From NCBI GenBank assembly GCA_030052745.1, contig JANBVO010000010.1, forward strand, positions 62,001 to 126,000: a DNA stretch of 64,000 nt, written 5' to 3'. This DNA is from Pleurostoma richardsiae (Eukaryota > Ascomycota > Sordariomycetes > Calosphaeriales > Pleurostomataceae). The position numbers and the translations under genes are program-made. This document shows, one piece after another, positions 1-10,202 of this stretch (its first letter is position 1; every line of letters starts with the position of its first letter). The notes beneath the pieces are model-generated. The model was not told the origin of the DNA, ran no database searches, and saw only the letters and a program-made list of their open reading frames with translations.

Positions 1-1428
1 CCCAACAGGATCCGTCTCGCAGAGCTTGTCGTACTCATACCCCAGTTTCGCCAGCAGAATGTCCTTCACCTTCTGCACCACAGCCGCCATGCCCTCTACC
101 CCGTCGCTCGCCCCTGACAGTATCCGCCGCAAGCACTCGTGCTCGCGCTGTTGCCGCAAAGCCGTCTCCGAGTTAGAAACCTCTGGCAGAGCCGAGGCCG
201 ACGGTCCCAGTGGCGTGTCCGGCGGGACGGCCGTGTCAAGGAGCTGGTCCTTCTCCTCGGCCGCCAGCCCCATGGTGCATAGGTCCCAGATCAGCGAGTC
301 CTCCACGTGCGAGAACTCGGGCCGTATCCGGAAGTCCGGGTCCCTCGCCACGCACTGCCTCGCGCGCCCGACGAGCGAGCTCGGCGCGTTGATCGGGCGC
401 AGCGAGACGAGGAAGTCGCGCGGCGGCCCGGCGCTGCTCCCACCGGCTGCTGATGCTGCTGATGGTGCCTCACTCGGGGTGCTGGCGGTGTCCACCCTCT
501 TCCGCAGGTGGAAGTAGTCGTTGTGCAGCTCCTCCGTCTCGGGCAGCACGAACCCGTACGCGAGGAGAAGCTCGCCGTTGGTCTTGCGCCCGTAGTTATT
601 GTAGACCTGTGCACCGGGGCTGTACGCGTCGTGCGTCACCAACCTGCAGCCTTCGGGTTGTGAGGAGAGGTCCCACTGGATCCGGGAGGTGAGGGAGTGG
701 TTGGCGAGGTCAAAGACGGGGAGCAGGATGGAGAAGTCGTCGAGCCTACAGCCCGGCGGTAAGAGCGGCAGGACGATGTCCTGAACCTGCTCAGAGAGCA
801 CGAGCGACGGCCGGAAGCTGCGGCTGGTGAAGATGCTGAAGGACCAGTTGTAGAGAAGCCGCGTGTAGTCCTGCCAGCCGCGGACGTCTAAGTCCTTGAG
901 GAGCCGCCTGGCATGTTTGAACTCCCGCTTGAGATTGCTCTGCATTTCTTCCGTTGCGACGCCGGCATTCGTCCCTTCGAGAAAGGAGGCATCGTCATCG
1001 GGCCAGAAGACTGGAAGGCTCCAGGACTGCACATTCTCCGGCTGAGGCAGGGTCCGGATGTATGGCCACCAGAAGGATTCTTTCCCTTGCAGGTATTGCT
1101 TCATGAGGTAGAAGCGGCCGACGACGTGGGGCGGGACGCTGTTAATGAACTCTGAGGGGAAGCGCCGAGTGTCGTCAGGCTCATTGATTTCCGTCCGGTG
1201 GCTCGTGAGAGGTGCTCCAAGTAGCGCGTTGATAAAGGAGAAGCTAGTCGCCATGTGGCACGTCATGACAGCATCTCCAGGGCTGAGGTGATGTCCGCCC
1301 TCCTTAACCCGCAGAGAGAACCTCGTCACCGCGTCATCGTAGACTTCCACGTTCGGATCCAGCCCGGATCCCAGGCGCTTAGCCCAGGAGAGTAGCTCCG
1401 CGAAGCGTTCCTGGTCCAAGCTTTTCAT
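1..1428 (-). CDS. SET domain protein, RuBisCO-LSMT/SETD-like lysine methyltransferase (3' truncated by window edge)
   Basis: An open frame of 476 codons runs from the ATG at 1428-1426 to the left window edge without a stop, so the C-terminus lies outside. The protein begins MKSLDQERFAELLSWAKRLG. The SET core is recognisable from FDLANHS at about residues 239-245 (the Asn-His cofactor-binding motif) and YNNYGRKTNGELLLAYGF at about 276-293 (the conserved Tyr plus the Asn-Gly-Glu-Leu-Leu segment of LSMT-type SET proteins). About 115 residues separate an N-terminal SET half from these motifs, as expected for the inserted iSET region. Known family members use S-adenosylmethionine to methylate lysines of non-histone proteins such as ribosomal or elongation factors; the substrate here is unknown. 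An Ala/Ser/Gly-rich linker follows at about residues 305-320. No intron is needed. No in-frame upstream ATG was found near the chosen start. The family call is strong, the substrate open. Confidence 0.85.
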   Translation of the reverse strand, partial: MKSLDQERFAELLSWAKRLGSGLDPNVEVYDDAVTRFSLRVKEGGHHLSPGDAVMTCHMATSFSFINALLGAPLTSHRTEINEPDDTRRFPSEFINSVPPHVVGRFYLMKQYLQGKESFWWPYIRTLPQPENVQSWSLPVFWPDDDASFLEGTNAGVATEEMQSNLKREFKHARRLLKDLDVRGWQDYTRLLYNWSFSIFTSRSFRPSLVLSEQVQDIVLPLLPPGCRLDDFSILLPVFDLANHSLTSRIQWDLSSQPEGCRLVTHDAYSPGAQVYNNYGRKTNGELLLAYGFVLPETEELHNDYFHLRKRVDTASTPSEAPSAASAAGGSSAGPPRDFLVSLRPINAPSSLVGRARQCVARDPDFRIRPEFSHVEDSLIWDLCTMGLAAEEKDQLLDTAVPPDTPLGPSASALPEVSNSETALRQQREHECLRRILSGASDGVEGMAAVVQKVKDILLAKLGYEYDKLCETDPVG

Positions 1429-2184
1429 GGCGCTTCGTCCGTTCGCTATCGTGCTGCTCTCAGCATTCGATGGGTGAAATCCAGACGTAAGTATGGCCTT
1501 GTCCTATGAGAAGATACTACGTCGACGTCATGTTGGCAATGGTGGGCGTGAAGATGGGATTTTCGCTGCAACCGAGTTTCACTCAAGATTTGCATCACTG
1601 TCAAGATTTGAGCAGAGCATGTCTGCCTGTCTTAGTCAGCATTCTACGGGTGTGACAATCCTCGTTAGGAAGAAGATGAGAACGAAGAATATTATGTGTC
1701 TCTGACAGGCACGTCTGTTGTATTGACCCGGCATCAATTGTCGGTGCTCTTACAACTGTTGAGGCCGCAGAGATTCAGGCCGTTGCACCCCTAATATGGC
1801 ATGTTTGTGCTCCGAGCGTGTTCTGGACCTCTCTCTTGGTCTCCTATCACCTTAGAGACTCGTGATAATTCAGAGAAAAGCTCCATATGCTTACGCCAAA
1901 GAAATTATGCAATGGAAATCGTAAAATTGCTCCGATCTTACCTGGGAAATATCTTTCCCGGGCACGGCTCCGCGACCTCACCACGTGCGACACCGAGAAC
2001 CTCGGCGCCGGAGCCCCACCTTTGAGGACCGGCGCCCCGCTCGATTTCCGGCCAGGAGGCCAAGACCGTGAGGGCCGTGGTGGCGAAACCGTCAGTCTCA
2101 CGTCATCCAGTTCGTCCGAAACAGCGGGAGCCGTCACATCCGGTATTTGAATGCTCTCTACCTATGTACAGACCTCCAGCACAC

Positions 2185-2222
2185 AAGCCCCCACGCCCGT
2201 TCCTTGGGGGCGTGGCGGGTTT
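2185..2222. repeat. GC-rich inverted repeat (hairpin)
   Basis: CCACGCCC at 2191-2198 pairs exactly with GGGCGTGG at 2208-2215 across a 9-nt loop. The stem extends outward, after a one-base bulge at 2216, through CCC/GGG (2188-2190 with 2217-2219), a G-T wobble and two A-T pairs. No gene adjoins it, so its role is unknown; it may be a chance structure or the relic of a small inverted-repeat element. Confidence 0.5.
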
Positions 2223-5200
2223 CCTTCTAGTGTATAGCGAACGGATCGCGAAGCCCTAGCACAAGACGACGTGTCGATGCAGTTTGACGCCTGCGATCCC
2301 GTATCCGACACTGCCGCCGGAGGCACTTGAGTTCATGAACCGCGGCCAGGACAGTGGGCCCAACTGCTCGACGGCTCGTTACCCTATTCTTGGCGTCGCC
2401 GATAATACGGCGATGTAGGGTACAGGAGCGAGTGCGGAGGATGGAGGATTTGGTGGGGAAGCAAACATCCCCTCGCTCTGAGGACAGCGGATACAGTACG
2501 GCGTGTACCGCAGTACTTGTGCTCCGCACCAGACATACACCGGAAATGCTGTACTCCGTACACCAGCCGTGAAGCGGACGTCCTCGGGGCTTGCTAGTCG
2601 GCCCGGGAGAAGGGCGACCCGAATAGGTGGCGGGGCACGGCGGGGTTGTGATAAGTACCGGTACGCTAGCCAGATACAACTTTGAGCACCGGGTCAAGGT
2701 CGCCCGTTGTTTCCGAAGGGCCCCGAGGGCCCCGGGGGCCCTCATCTCTACTTGGTGACAGGAAGTCTCGGCAGTCGAAAATTCAGAGAACAGGGAAGAT
2801 TTTGCGAAGCTCGAGATAGAGCCAAACTCTGGACTCGAGTCTGCAGCTGTGTCGTATGCCTTGATTAGATAATCCACCTGCCTGCGTTGGGCATTTTGAT
2901 ATCACGGACTACAGTCACGAGCTCATATCATGACATTAAAACATACGCCTGGGAGATAAACCCCCACCAGCCTTTTTTAGAAGGAGGGGGTCATCAACAA
3001 GAAAGGAGGGGAGGCATGAGGCCATCATGTGCCTGGGCTCGGGACTTTCTCTAGGCACGCCGTGACATGACCCCTACCCCTCTCTGAGTTTGGATGTTAT
3101 GGCCCGTTGGAGGTGATACGACCAACAGCAACAGGCCATGATCCCTCGTGTAACGACCTTTCCGAAGGTCCAGAGCTGTCGAGGAGGGCGCAACGTATTG
3201 CGCGGCTCTGCAAACGGAACGGCTGGGGAACGAGGGAGGACGCCCATATCATGCCACAAGGCAGCGGCGACGGATAATGATCCTGGTGAAGCACCAGCCA
3301 GACAGATCGCTGCTGGCTGCAGCCTCGCACCTGACCGCCATCCATCCGTCGTAATCGTAATCATCATCACCACCACTATCATTTGCTGTGCCCGTAATCC
3401 GCAATCTGCAGTACGTCAGCCCCGTACGGCGAGGGCTTACCTAAGGCCCTCTTCATTAGGAACAAATGCGAGAAATAAGGGAGAAGGCGCAGCCGGAGAG
3501 ATGAATTATTGTCGCACGGCAGGAAATAGGAAGCGCCTTGATGACTGTGCACAGGGTCGCATCAGGGTCAGCTCGGCCGGAGAGGAAGGAAACGGCGCGG
3601 CTTTTGAATGATCAGCAACTATCAGCCCCGCAACGTATCGACGGATCAGAGGCTTGTTCGAGGGGGCACCGGAGCCGGGCGGAAGGGCGTCGGGCCTCTA
3701 GTGTCGTGCGCGAGACGTCGCGGCATCGTCGGTTTCGCAATGCCCAAGGTCATGAGATGGCAGTCTGATGAGGCTCTGTAGAGGCTGAAGCAGCGGCCAC
3801 GTACGACGCGTGCGTAGTGAGGCACCCGCAGGGCAGCAAGGTATCGAGGCGTCAAGGTTGGGTGGAACGAGGAAAATCCGGGGCAAGCAATCAGGACATC
3901 TGGCATCTCTTTAACTGCCTGACCGTCAATGAAAGAGTCCTCAGCCACATGTCGAGATGCCGTACCGGGTACGCGGGTTGAAGATGTCGAAGTACAGGTA
4001 CCGCCTCCCCTGGTGTGCCGGAGAAATCAGTGGTCAGCAGAGGAAAGTGCGCGATTCGTCGCTTCCCGCTCGGACAGCTCCGGAAGGGAAGGAAGCTGAC
4101 TCAAACGCACCTTCCCATCCTGAGATTCTGGATCTGGAAAGAGAGACCGATACACATAGGATATCAATCTACCGCAGTATTACCGGTAGACCGTTTCTGC
4201 TATGTTTTGCCATCGACCTTGATTCAGGATGCCGGCTGTGTGCGGCCTTCGGTTGAAAAGGCCCGTCTCATCACTCTAACGTCCGCCAGCGCGCCCTTGG
4301 GAGGCGGTTCCTGTATATCCAGCGACCATCACGTCACAGTGACCGGCGACCAGCGACCAGTGAACAGCGTCTCCGGGCCATCGGGCAAAGACCTGTCAAG
4401 ATCCGATCGGCGACACGCGGGCAGATTCACCAGATTTGGTGCGACAGGTGTGCACGCGTATTTCAGCGAGAGAAGTTACACCAATATCAGTCTGCATATC
4501 TCTCTGTGCAACACATCTCACCGCTCCTGAAATGCCTGCCGTGTACACGTACCAGCCAGCAGGATAAGCTTAGGTCAAGCGCCCGTAGCATCCTCATCAT
4601 CCAGTTGCACTAGAAAATAAGAAAAGGAGCGCAACCTCCATACGTGTATAGCATCTCGTCCGTCAGGTGGCTCTTCCCACTGCCGGCACTACAGTATCAC
4701 GGGTTTCCATCATGCTCCTCGGGTCGTCTCTCTTCCGGGAATCGCGCATCCTGAGCCCCCGGACACCCCTGACAGGATCCGACGTCATCACGACATTTAC
4801 CCCGTACACTCTGTGAGCCAGTGCTGCAGCACCGCAAGATGTGACAATCCCGCTCTGTATCCGGTTGCATGTGAGGTGCCGCGGGGGAAGAAGAACGAGC
4901 GAAGAAGAAAGTGGCATCTATTGCATCATAGAGCCCACGCCCCCGGTGCAGTGCCATGCAGCAATCGATCCCGCATCCGCCATCCATCCAGGCCATCCTT
5001 TTCCCCATCGCCAGGGCCCGCCTTTCTGGTTGAGGGATAACGCCACGCGACTTACCGTCCCTGTCAAGCTGTTCCGGGAAGCCGAAGTCCTTGCGAGTTA
5101 CCCATTCAGGGCGCCACTGATCAGATCGACGGGGCGACAGGCTACTGGGAGGGCAACGATCCTCCCCGCAAAACCCTGATTTCCCCCAAATACCGAGAAC

Positions 5201-6220
5201 CTCGTCACCTTGCAGCAGAATGTTTCCGTACGTTGCATTTCGAGGATCTCAAGCAGCGTCTGTCTGCGTCAGACCTGGAGACGGCCCGAGGCAACTCGAA
5301 TAGGGAGAGCAAAGTATTTGTGGTAGGCCCTGTCTTTGCAGGGCCCCTGAATTACGTAGAGAACCAGGGGCACAAAGAGACAAAGGAGGCCCATCAGTTG
5401 CCGAGTCGCTCCGAGGCCTCTGATTCCTCCAGATCCGATGCGACAGGAGGGCCTGGAATCTTTCCATAGCGTCATCGGTCTGTCGACCGCCTGCTGCCAC
5501 CTACCTATTTCTGTGTACAAAGGTACACCGCCAACCTTGCCGTGGCCCGCAGTCGCCGCCTCAGCCTCTGAGAGAGCATTCGGAGGCACCTCCGTATCAA
5601 AAGATATCGATCGAATGGGCCAGCCCCGGCCATCTACTTGTGTTGATCGATCTCTTGGTTTCCTGATTTTCCGGAGTCCTTTCTTTAGATATTAAGTACC
5701 CGCGGGATACATATAGCAGTAGCCTTCCTACTTTCTGACACGGGAGAGGGAAGACGCACACCAGCGTTTACAGCATTCGCATCGTACACGTATTTGTCGG
5801 CGTCTATCTGCATACACGGGAATAGCACACGACGATACCACCTTCATCACGACTCTCTGTGCTCGAAATAGGTACACAGGCTGCCGAAACAGGATCCGAG
5901 CATACTCAGTACCTCGAATATCAGCGGCTCATAACCTGCACCTGGGGGCATTGGGGCAGTACAGTATCACGTAAGGCCGGGCCGCCCGCTTCATGTACAT
6001 GTACATGGACGCCGCCCGTACCGGTACATCAGGCGCACACACAACACACACACAACGGACATTCCCTCGGGCGAACGCACCGCGCAGACTGATCGCATCT
6101 CGACACCGACACTTCTAGTCTGGGGCTAACAAAATCCTGCCACGAGGCGAATTTCGGGCCCCATCAGCGGACGGTCGCAACGCCTCGCCAGGCGAAGCAG
6201 ATCCCCATATCCACCGTACC

Positions 6221-6230
6221 GTATATAACC
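6221..6230 (+). promoter_or_regulatory. Candidate TATA box for the 6923 gene
   Basis: The sequence GTATATAACC lies about 700 bases upstream of the ATG at 6923, at the head of a C-rich, CAAC-rich stretch without any ATG. This fits a core promoter driving a long 5' leader. It is an inference; no transcription start evidence is available. Confidence 0.35.
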
Positions 6231-6922
6231 ACTGCCGGGTTGGCCTGCCTCGCGGCCTTCGGACGCTCTCGCGACCCCCTTTGACAAGACGGTCAGACAC
6301 CAGCAGCCCACGTCGACAACAACAACAAAAACAAACAACATCAACAGCATCACCATCGTCACCGTCCATCACCAACATCAAGAACTCACACCAGCCTCCC
6401 ACACACCGAATCGGAGACTGTCGTGTCGTCCTGCAATCCACATCCACATCCACACACCGTGTACATCCACATCTCCACGTCCCAAGTCCGCGGCCACGAC
6501 CACGAGCCCCTCCAGGCGACTCGCATTTCCCACCACTCACGCTCCGCTTCCCCGCGATCCGACTGTTTACCGAGACGGGGTCCCCCCTCCCTCCTCTCGC
6601 CCTGTCAACTGCGTGTGTCTTACACCCACTCGGCATTGCCAGCTGAACACGGGCTTCCCACACCGTACACAAGACGCGGGTCACGTCCAGCCACCGGGAT
6701 TTTTGGGGCTTCCCGATACTTTGAAAACCTTGTTCCCCTCAATAAAAATAATCAACAAAGGCCTCTTTCTCCCTTTGTTGCATCCTTTGCTCTTGAGCGT
6801 TCTCGCGTCTGCTCTTGACTCACAAGTCTTCCGTCCTCTGGACTCTCGAGCCTCCCGGTCTTCAACCTGGATTCTTTCCCTCTCGAGAGCCGCAACAGCA
6901 AGAGCAACCTGAGATATCCCCC

Positions 6923-7639
6923 ATGACCAGCGGGCAGCCTTCGCCCCTGAGCAAGACACAACAGCACCACCACCACCACCACCACAGCCGCGACCGCCAC
7001 GGGAGCTCTTCTCCAACAGCTACCCCACACTACGAGACGCGCGCACACGGAGCTTCAGCGCCAACTTCTCCCGCTCCTCACCATCACAACTACAGTGTAA
7101 CTTATCACCACCGACCCGCGACGCCGACGACCTCGCCGCGGCCTGGTACTCCAAACAGCAAACCTTCGCGCCCTTCAAAACTCGCCACCATGACCTCCTC
7201 GTCGTCCCACCACCACACCCACTCCGCTCCTTCGCAGCAGGGCTATTACTATCCCTCCTCCTCCAACAGCTACCAGCAGCAGCAGCAGCCGTACTACCTG
7301 GTCCCTAATATGCAGTCCCTGGATCCTACGCAGGGCTCCGTCGACTTGCACTCGCACCCCTGGATGATGGCCACCATGATCGATGATGATGACCTCACCT
7401 TTGGTGGCAAGCCCCTGAGCACCTGGTACGAGGAGGACCGCCGGCGGATGAGCATGGGCGACGATGACGGCGTCGCTAGCAGGAGTAGCAGCAGCAGCAG
7501 CAGCAGCGCCCGGGATTTCTCGTACGATGAGGAGGAGACAAGGGGTCGACAGCGCGTCAGGGAGCAGTTGCCGGAGCCGAAGGCACATCGCCACCACGGC
7601 CTCGGGCACGGCCATAAGAAGTCGGAGAAGAAGCACTGA
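6923..7639 (+). CDS. Conserved fungal His/Ser/Gln-rich low-complexity protein
   Basis: The 238-residue protein starts at the ATG at 6923 (MTSGQPSPLS). An in-frame TTG further upstream is not used as a start in fungi. The N-terminal half is low complexity: a seven-His run at about residues 15-21, Pro/Ser/Thr-rich linkers and a Gln run. A compact conserved-looking core, DDDLTFGGKPLSTWYEEDRR, lies at about residues 152-171, followed by a Ser run encoded by AGC repeats and a basic, His-rich tail ending KKSEKKH. I remember the GGKPLSxWYEEDRR-type core from uncharacterised ascomycete proteins, but no function is known to me. No signal peptide or membrane segment is present. The gene stands alone, with a long ATG-free leader (6231-6922) upstream. 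Confidence 0.75.
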   Translation: MTSGQPSPLSKTQQHHHHHHHSRDRHGSSSPTATPHYETRAHGASAPTSPAPHHHNYSVTYHHRPATPTTSPRPGTPNSKPSRPSKLATMTSSSSHHHTHSAPSQQGYYYPSSSNSYQQQQQPYYLVPNMQSLDPTQGSVDLHSHPWMMATMIDDDDLTFGGKPLSTWYEEDRRRMSMGDDDGVASRSSSSSSSSARDFSYDEEETRGRQRVREQLPEPKAHRHHGLGHGHKKSEKKH

Positions 7640-8780
7640 GCGACTCTATCAGATGCGCCCATCTTTCCTCTGCGACGAGAGAGAGGCGGTAGAGCTGTTG
7701 ATGGACGAGCCTGTCTTCCAAATTCCCTGTTGGCACCCAAGCTCGTCTTTCTGCAAACAAGAGTCAGAGCCCTGAAGACCCGAGTTGTACACATTGGGCT
7801 GGGTGGATGGGTGCACAAACTCGGTCATTGTGCCTCTGCGACAAGGTCTGCCGCTCCATACGAGAGACCATGCATCGATCATCACCATGAGCGACGCTAC
7901 TGCGTCCATCTACTTCGACCTTCCATTCTGAGTATTATACATTTACGCATATACCCCCCTCTGACGTTGTGAAGAATTCACGCATCGCTGGGTCGCCGAG
8001 GCGATACAGGCGTTTCTGGGATCCATGACCGGCATTTTATTGCATTTGGGCTTGCTCTGCACCGACGCAAGGCGCAGCGGCCCGCACACAGACATACCAA
8101 ACACGACAACGATGTGTTACGGGAATTCTGTTCTTCATATACCCCCCGTTTCGCACGCAGATACGGCGTTAACATCCATCTACAACGGGACTACGGATTG
8201 GGCCTTCGGGAAGTGTTATGACACCCGCTTCACTCTTCAGCTGCCTTGATGCCTCGCATCGGCGGCATTATGATACCATCTTGCATTTTACACGGATTTG
8301 ATGTTGCTGTCACACAATGACTGGCACTCAATGGCGTTTCTTGCCTCTGGCTGGATATGCATGCCCTCCTGCTGCGGACAAGCAGGAGCTGGTGAAATTT
8401 TGGGACTATCGTTTTGGCACTCGGGCTACTACAGGCTGCATATCACATTGGCATCGCAGTGGCTACTGCGAAGGAATAGACATGTATCTAGGTGGGAAGG
8501 GGCAGGTTATTGCTCCCTAATTCGGACCCTTGGATCAATATCACTGCTCACATGCGCATTAATTGCGACATGGCACTTGCATTTCATCGAACTCATGCGT
8601 TCTCCCTTGATGCACGGTGATTCTATTGCCTGTATTGATAGCTATCCTCTCGTCCTGGTAGGTCTCACACAATACTGTTCTGCTGTACAGACAGACCTCT
8701 AGACAGGGATGTCTCAACCTCGTAGGTAAAGCCACCCCAAACTCCTTGAAGAGGTAGCCTAAAATACCTTGACCCTCTCA
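7640..8780. other. Intergenic region between two convergent genes
   Basis: This 1.1 kb holds the 3' ends of the 6923 gene and the SET gene at 8781. Small open frames, the largest 134 codons at 8298-8702, overlap and show no domain. It is more AT-rich than the flanking genes. Nothing else was recognised. Confidence 0.55.
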
Positions 8781-9951
8781 TTATACCGTGAGCCTGCCCC
8801 TGTACGTGAAGTGACCCCTCGGGTCCTCCGCCAGCACTTTCATCGCAGCCACGTCTGGCGCCTCCTCCCCATGCTCCCTCGCCGCCGCCTCGGCCGCCAG
8901 CCGCGCATACTCCGCCGCCCGCGCCGCGTCCCCCAGCAGGTTGAAGTTCAGCGCCGCGAGCGTGTACGCGCCCGCGACCCGCGCTCCCAGCCGCTCCGCC
9001 CTATACAGCCTCAGCAGCCGCTCCACCAGCGCGGCGTCCACCACCTCCAGCCGCTCGCCGTCGCGGGGGGCCGGCCGCAGGTCCGCCAGCGCGGCCTCCA
9101 CGCGCTGGATCTCCGCGAGCCGCGCGTCGCTGCGGTCCGCCTGCGCGCGGGGCAGCCGGCACTGCGCGCACGAGCAGGCGAAGCCCCAGGCGTCCCGGGC
9201 GCGGGCGCGGCGCTCGGCGCGCGGGGCGAGCGGGTCGAGGTAGGAGATGGTGACCTCCTCGCTGGGGCTGATGGCCGAGGCGGCGAGGGAGGCGGGGGCG
9301 GCGGTCGTGGTGTGCAGGAGGGTGGCGGGGGAGATGTGGAAGGCGGCGTTGGGGCGGCAGTCGTGGTTGAGGCGGGAGACGAGGGGGTAGTTGGCGTAAT
9401 GGTGGTGGGCGTCTGCCTCTGCTGCTGCTGCGGCTGAGGAGGAGGCGCCGCCGAGGGAGACCTGGAAGGAGTTGGTGGCGAGGATGGCGGCGATGCGGTG
9501 CTCGCTCGGGACGTGGGACATCTGGTCCATCACCATGGCGCGGGTCCGGGCCGGGAGGGCAGCGGCGGCGGCGGAGAGCAGGGCCGCTTGGGAGGAGTCC
9601 GGCGGGAGGTCCTCGAGGAAGGCGCGGTGGACAAGGAGCGCTGGTGGGTGGACCATGATGGTTGCGCCGCGGGGGATGGTCGCATTTGCGATGACGCCGA
9701 GGCCCTTGCCCGGCACGGAGGATACGTAGAAGGGCTGGGGCTCGCCGGCTCGGCGACCGCTGGAGGTGAGATCTTGCGACAGGAGGAGGTGGCCTGCGAA
9801 CTTGACCCGCTCGATGCTGGCGGCCGTGGTGATTACGGCGATGCCGCGTCCGGAGGCGAAGCCTCTGTTGGAGTAGAGGCAGTACTGTTCTACGCAGCCT
9901 GAGGGACCGTCCCATCTGTACTCGTCCTGGGTCTCCTTTTCGTCGTCGTCT

Positions 9952-9982
<31 letters not shown>

Positions 9983-10202
9983 CTATGATCTGCTCAATGC
10001 TGGCAGTTGACTCGTCAACGGGCTGGACCACTCTCTCTGCTGCCAGGACAGCGGGACATGTCAGATCCGGAGGCATAAAATTCCAGTAGCAGACTTCTGC
10101 GCTGGCCGCCACCCCTTGTGGGTGCTGCTGGGCGACAGCAACAGCCAGCAGCGGCGCGAGGCATAGGTGCAGGAGCGAGAACAATCTCTCATGGCTGCGC
10201 AT
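8781..10202 (-). CDS. SET domain protein with N-terminal signal peptide (SMYD-like)
   Basis: This is a single-exon 473-residue protein. Residues 1-24 have a basic start and a hydrophobic core ending AVAVAQQ, a good signal peptide. A Cys-containing segment (CYWNFMPPDLTCP, 38-50) and a run of about 13 Asp/Glu (75-87) follow. The SET domain covers about 158-348: GKGLGVIANATIPRG (165-179, the N-terminal GxG motif), SRLNHDCRPNAAFHI (276-290, the Asn-His cofactor motif), VTISYLDPL (317-325, with the conserved Tyr) and the post-SET cysteines CSCAQC (343-348). The C-terminal part is Ala/Arg-rich and probably helical. SMYD-type proteins methylate lysine; fungal members with a predicted signal peptide exist, but their substrates are unknown. 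No MYND zinc finger is present. The Asp run is encoded by a GAC/GAT microsatellite and probably varies in length. Confidence 0.85.

Larger units (their letters stand above)
1429..6922. other. Gene-free intergenic region, 5.5 kb
   Basis: No convincing coding sequence was found. Open frames up to 216 codons exist on both strands, but they overlap each other, lack recognisable domains and have erratic residue composition. The stretch holds a GC-rich hairpin (2185-2222), short runs of CA dinucleotides near 6035-6055, and from 6008 onward an ATG-free strand that is probably the promoter and leader of the next gene. No transposon ends, long terminal repeats or tandem arrays are evident by eye. Confidence 0.55.

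Noticed and set aside
2227-2877. 216-codon minus-strand frame
   Set aside because: No domain, odd composition, and overlapping frames on the other strand of the same DNA.
9001-9915. 304-codon Arg/Pro/His-rich frame in the SET gene
   Set aside because: It is an out-of-frame shadow on the same strand as the SET coding sequence, whose motifs are intact in the other frame.
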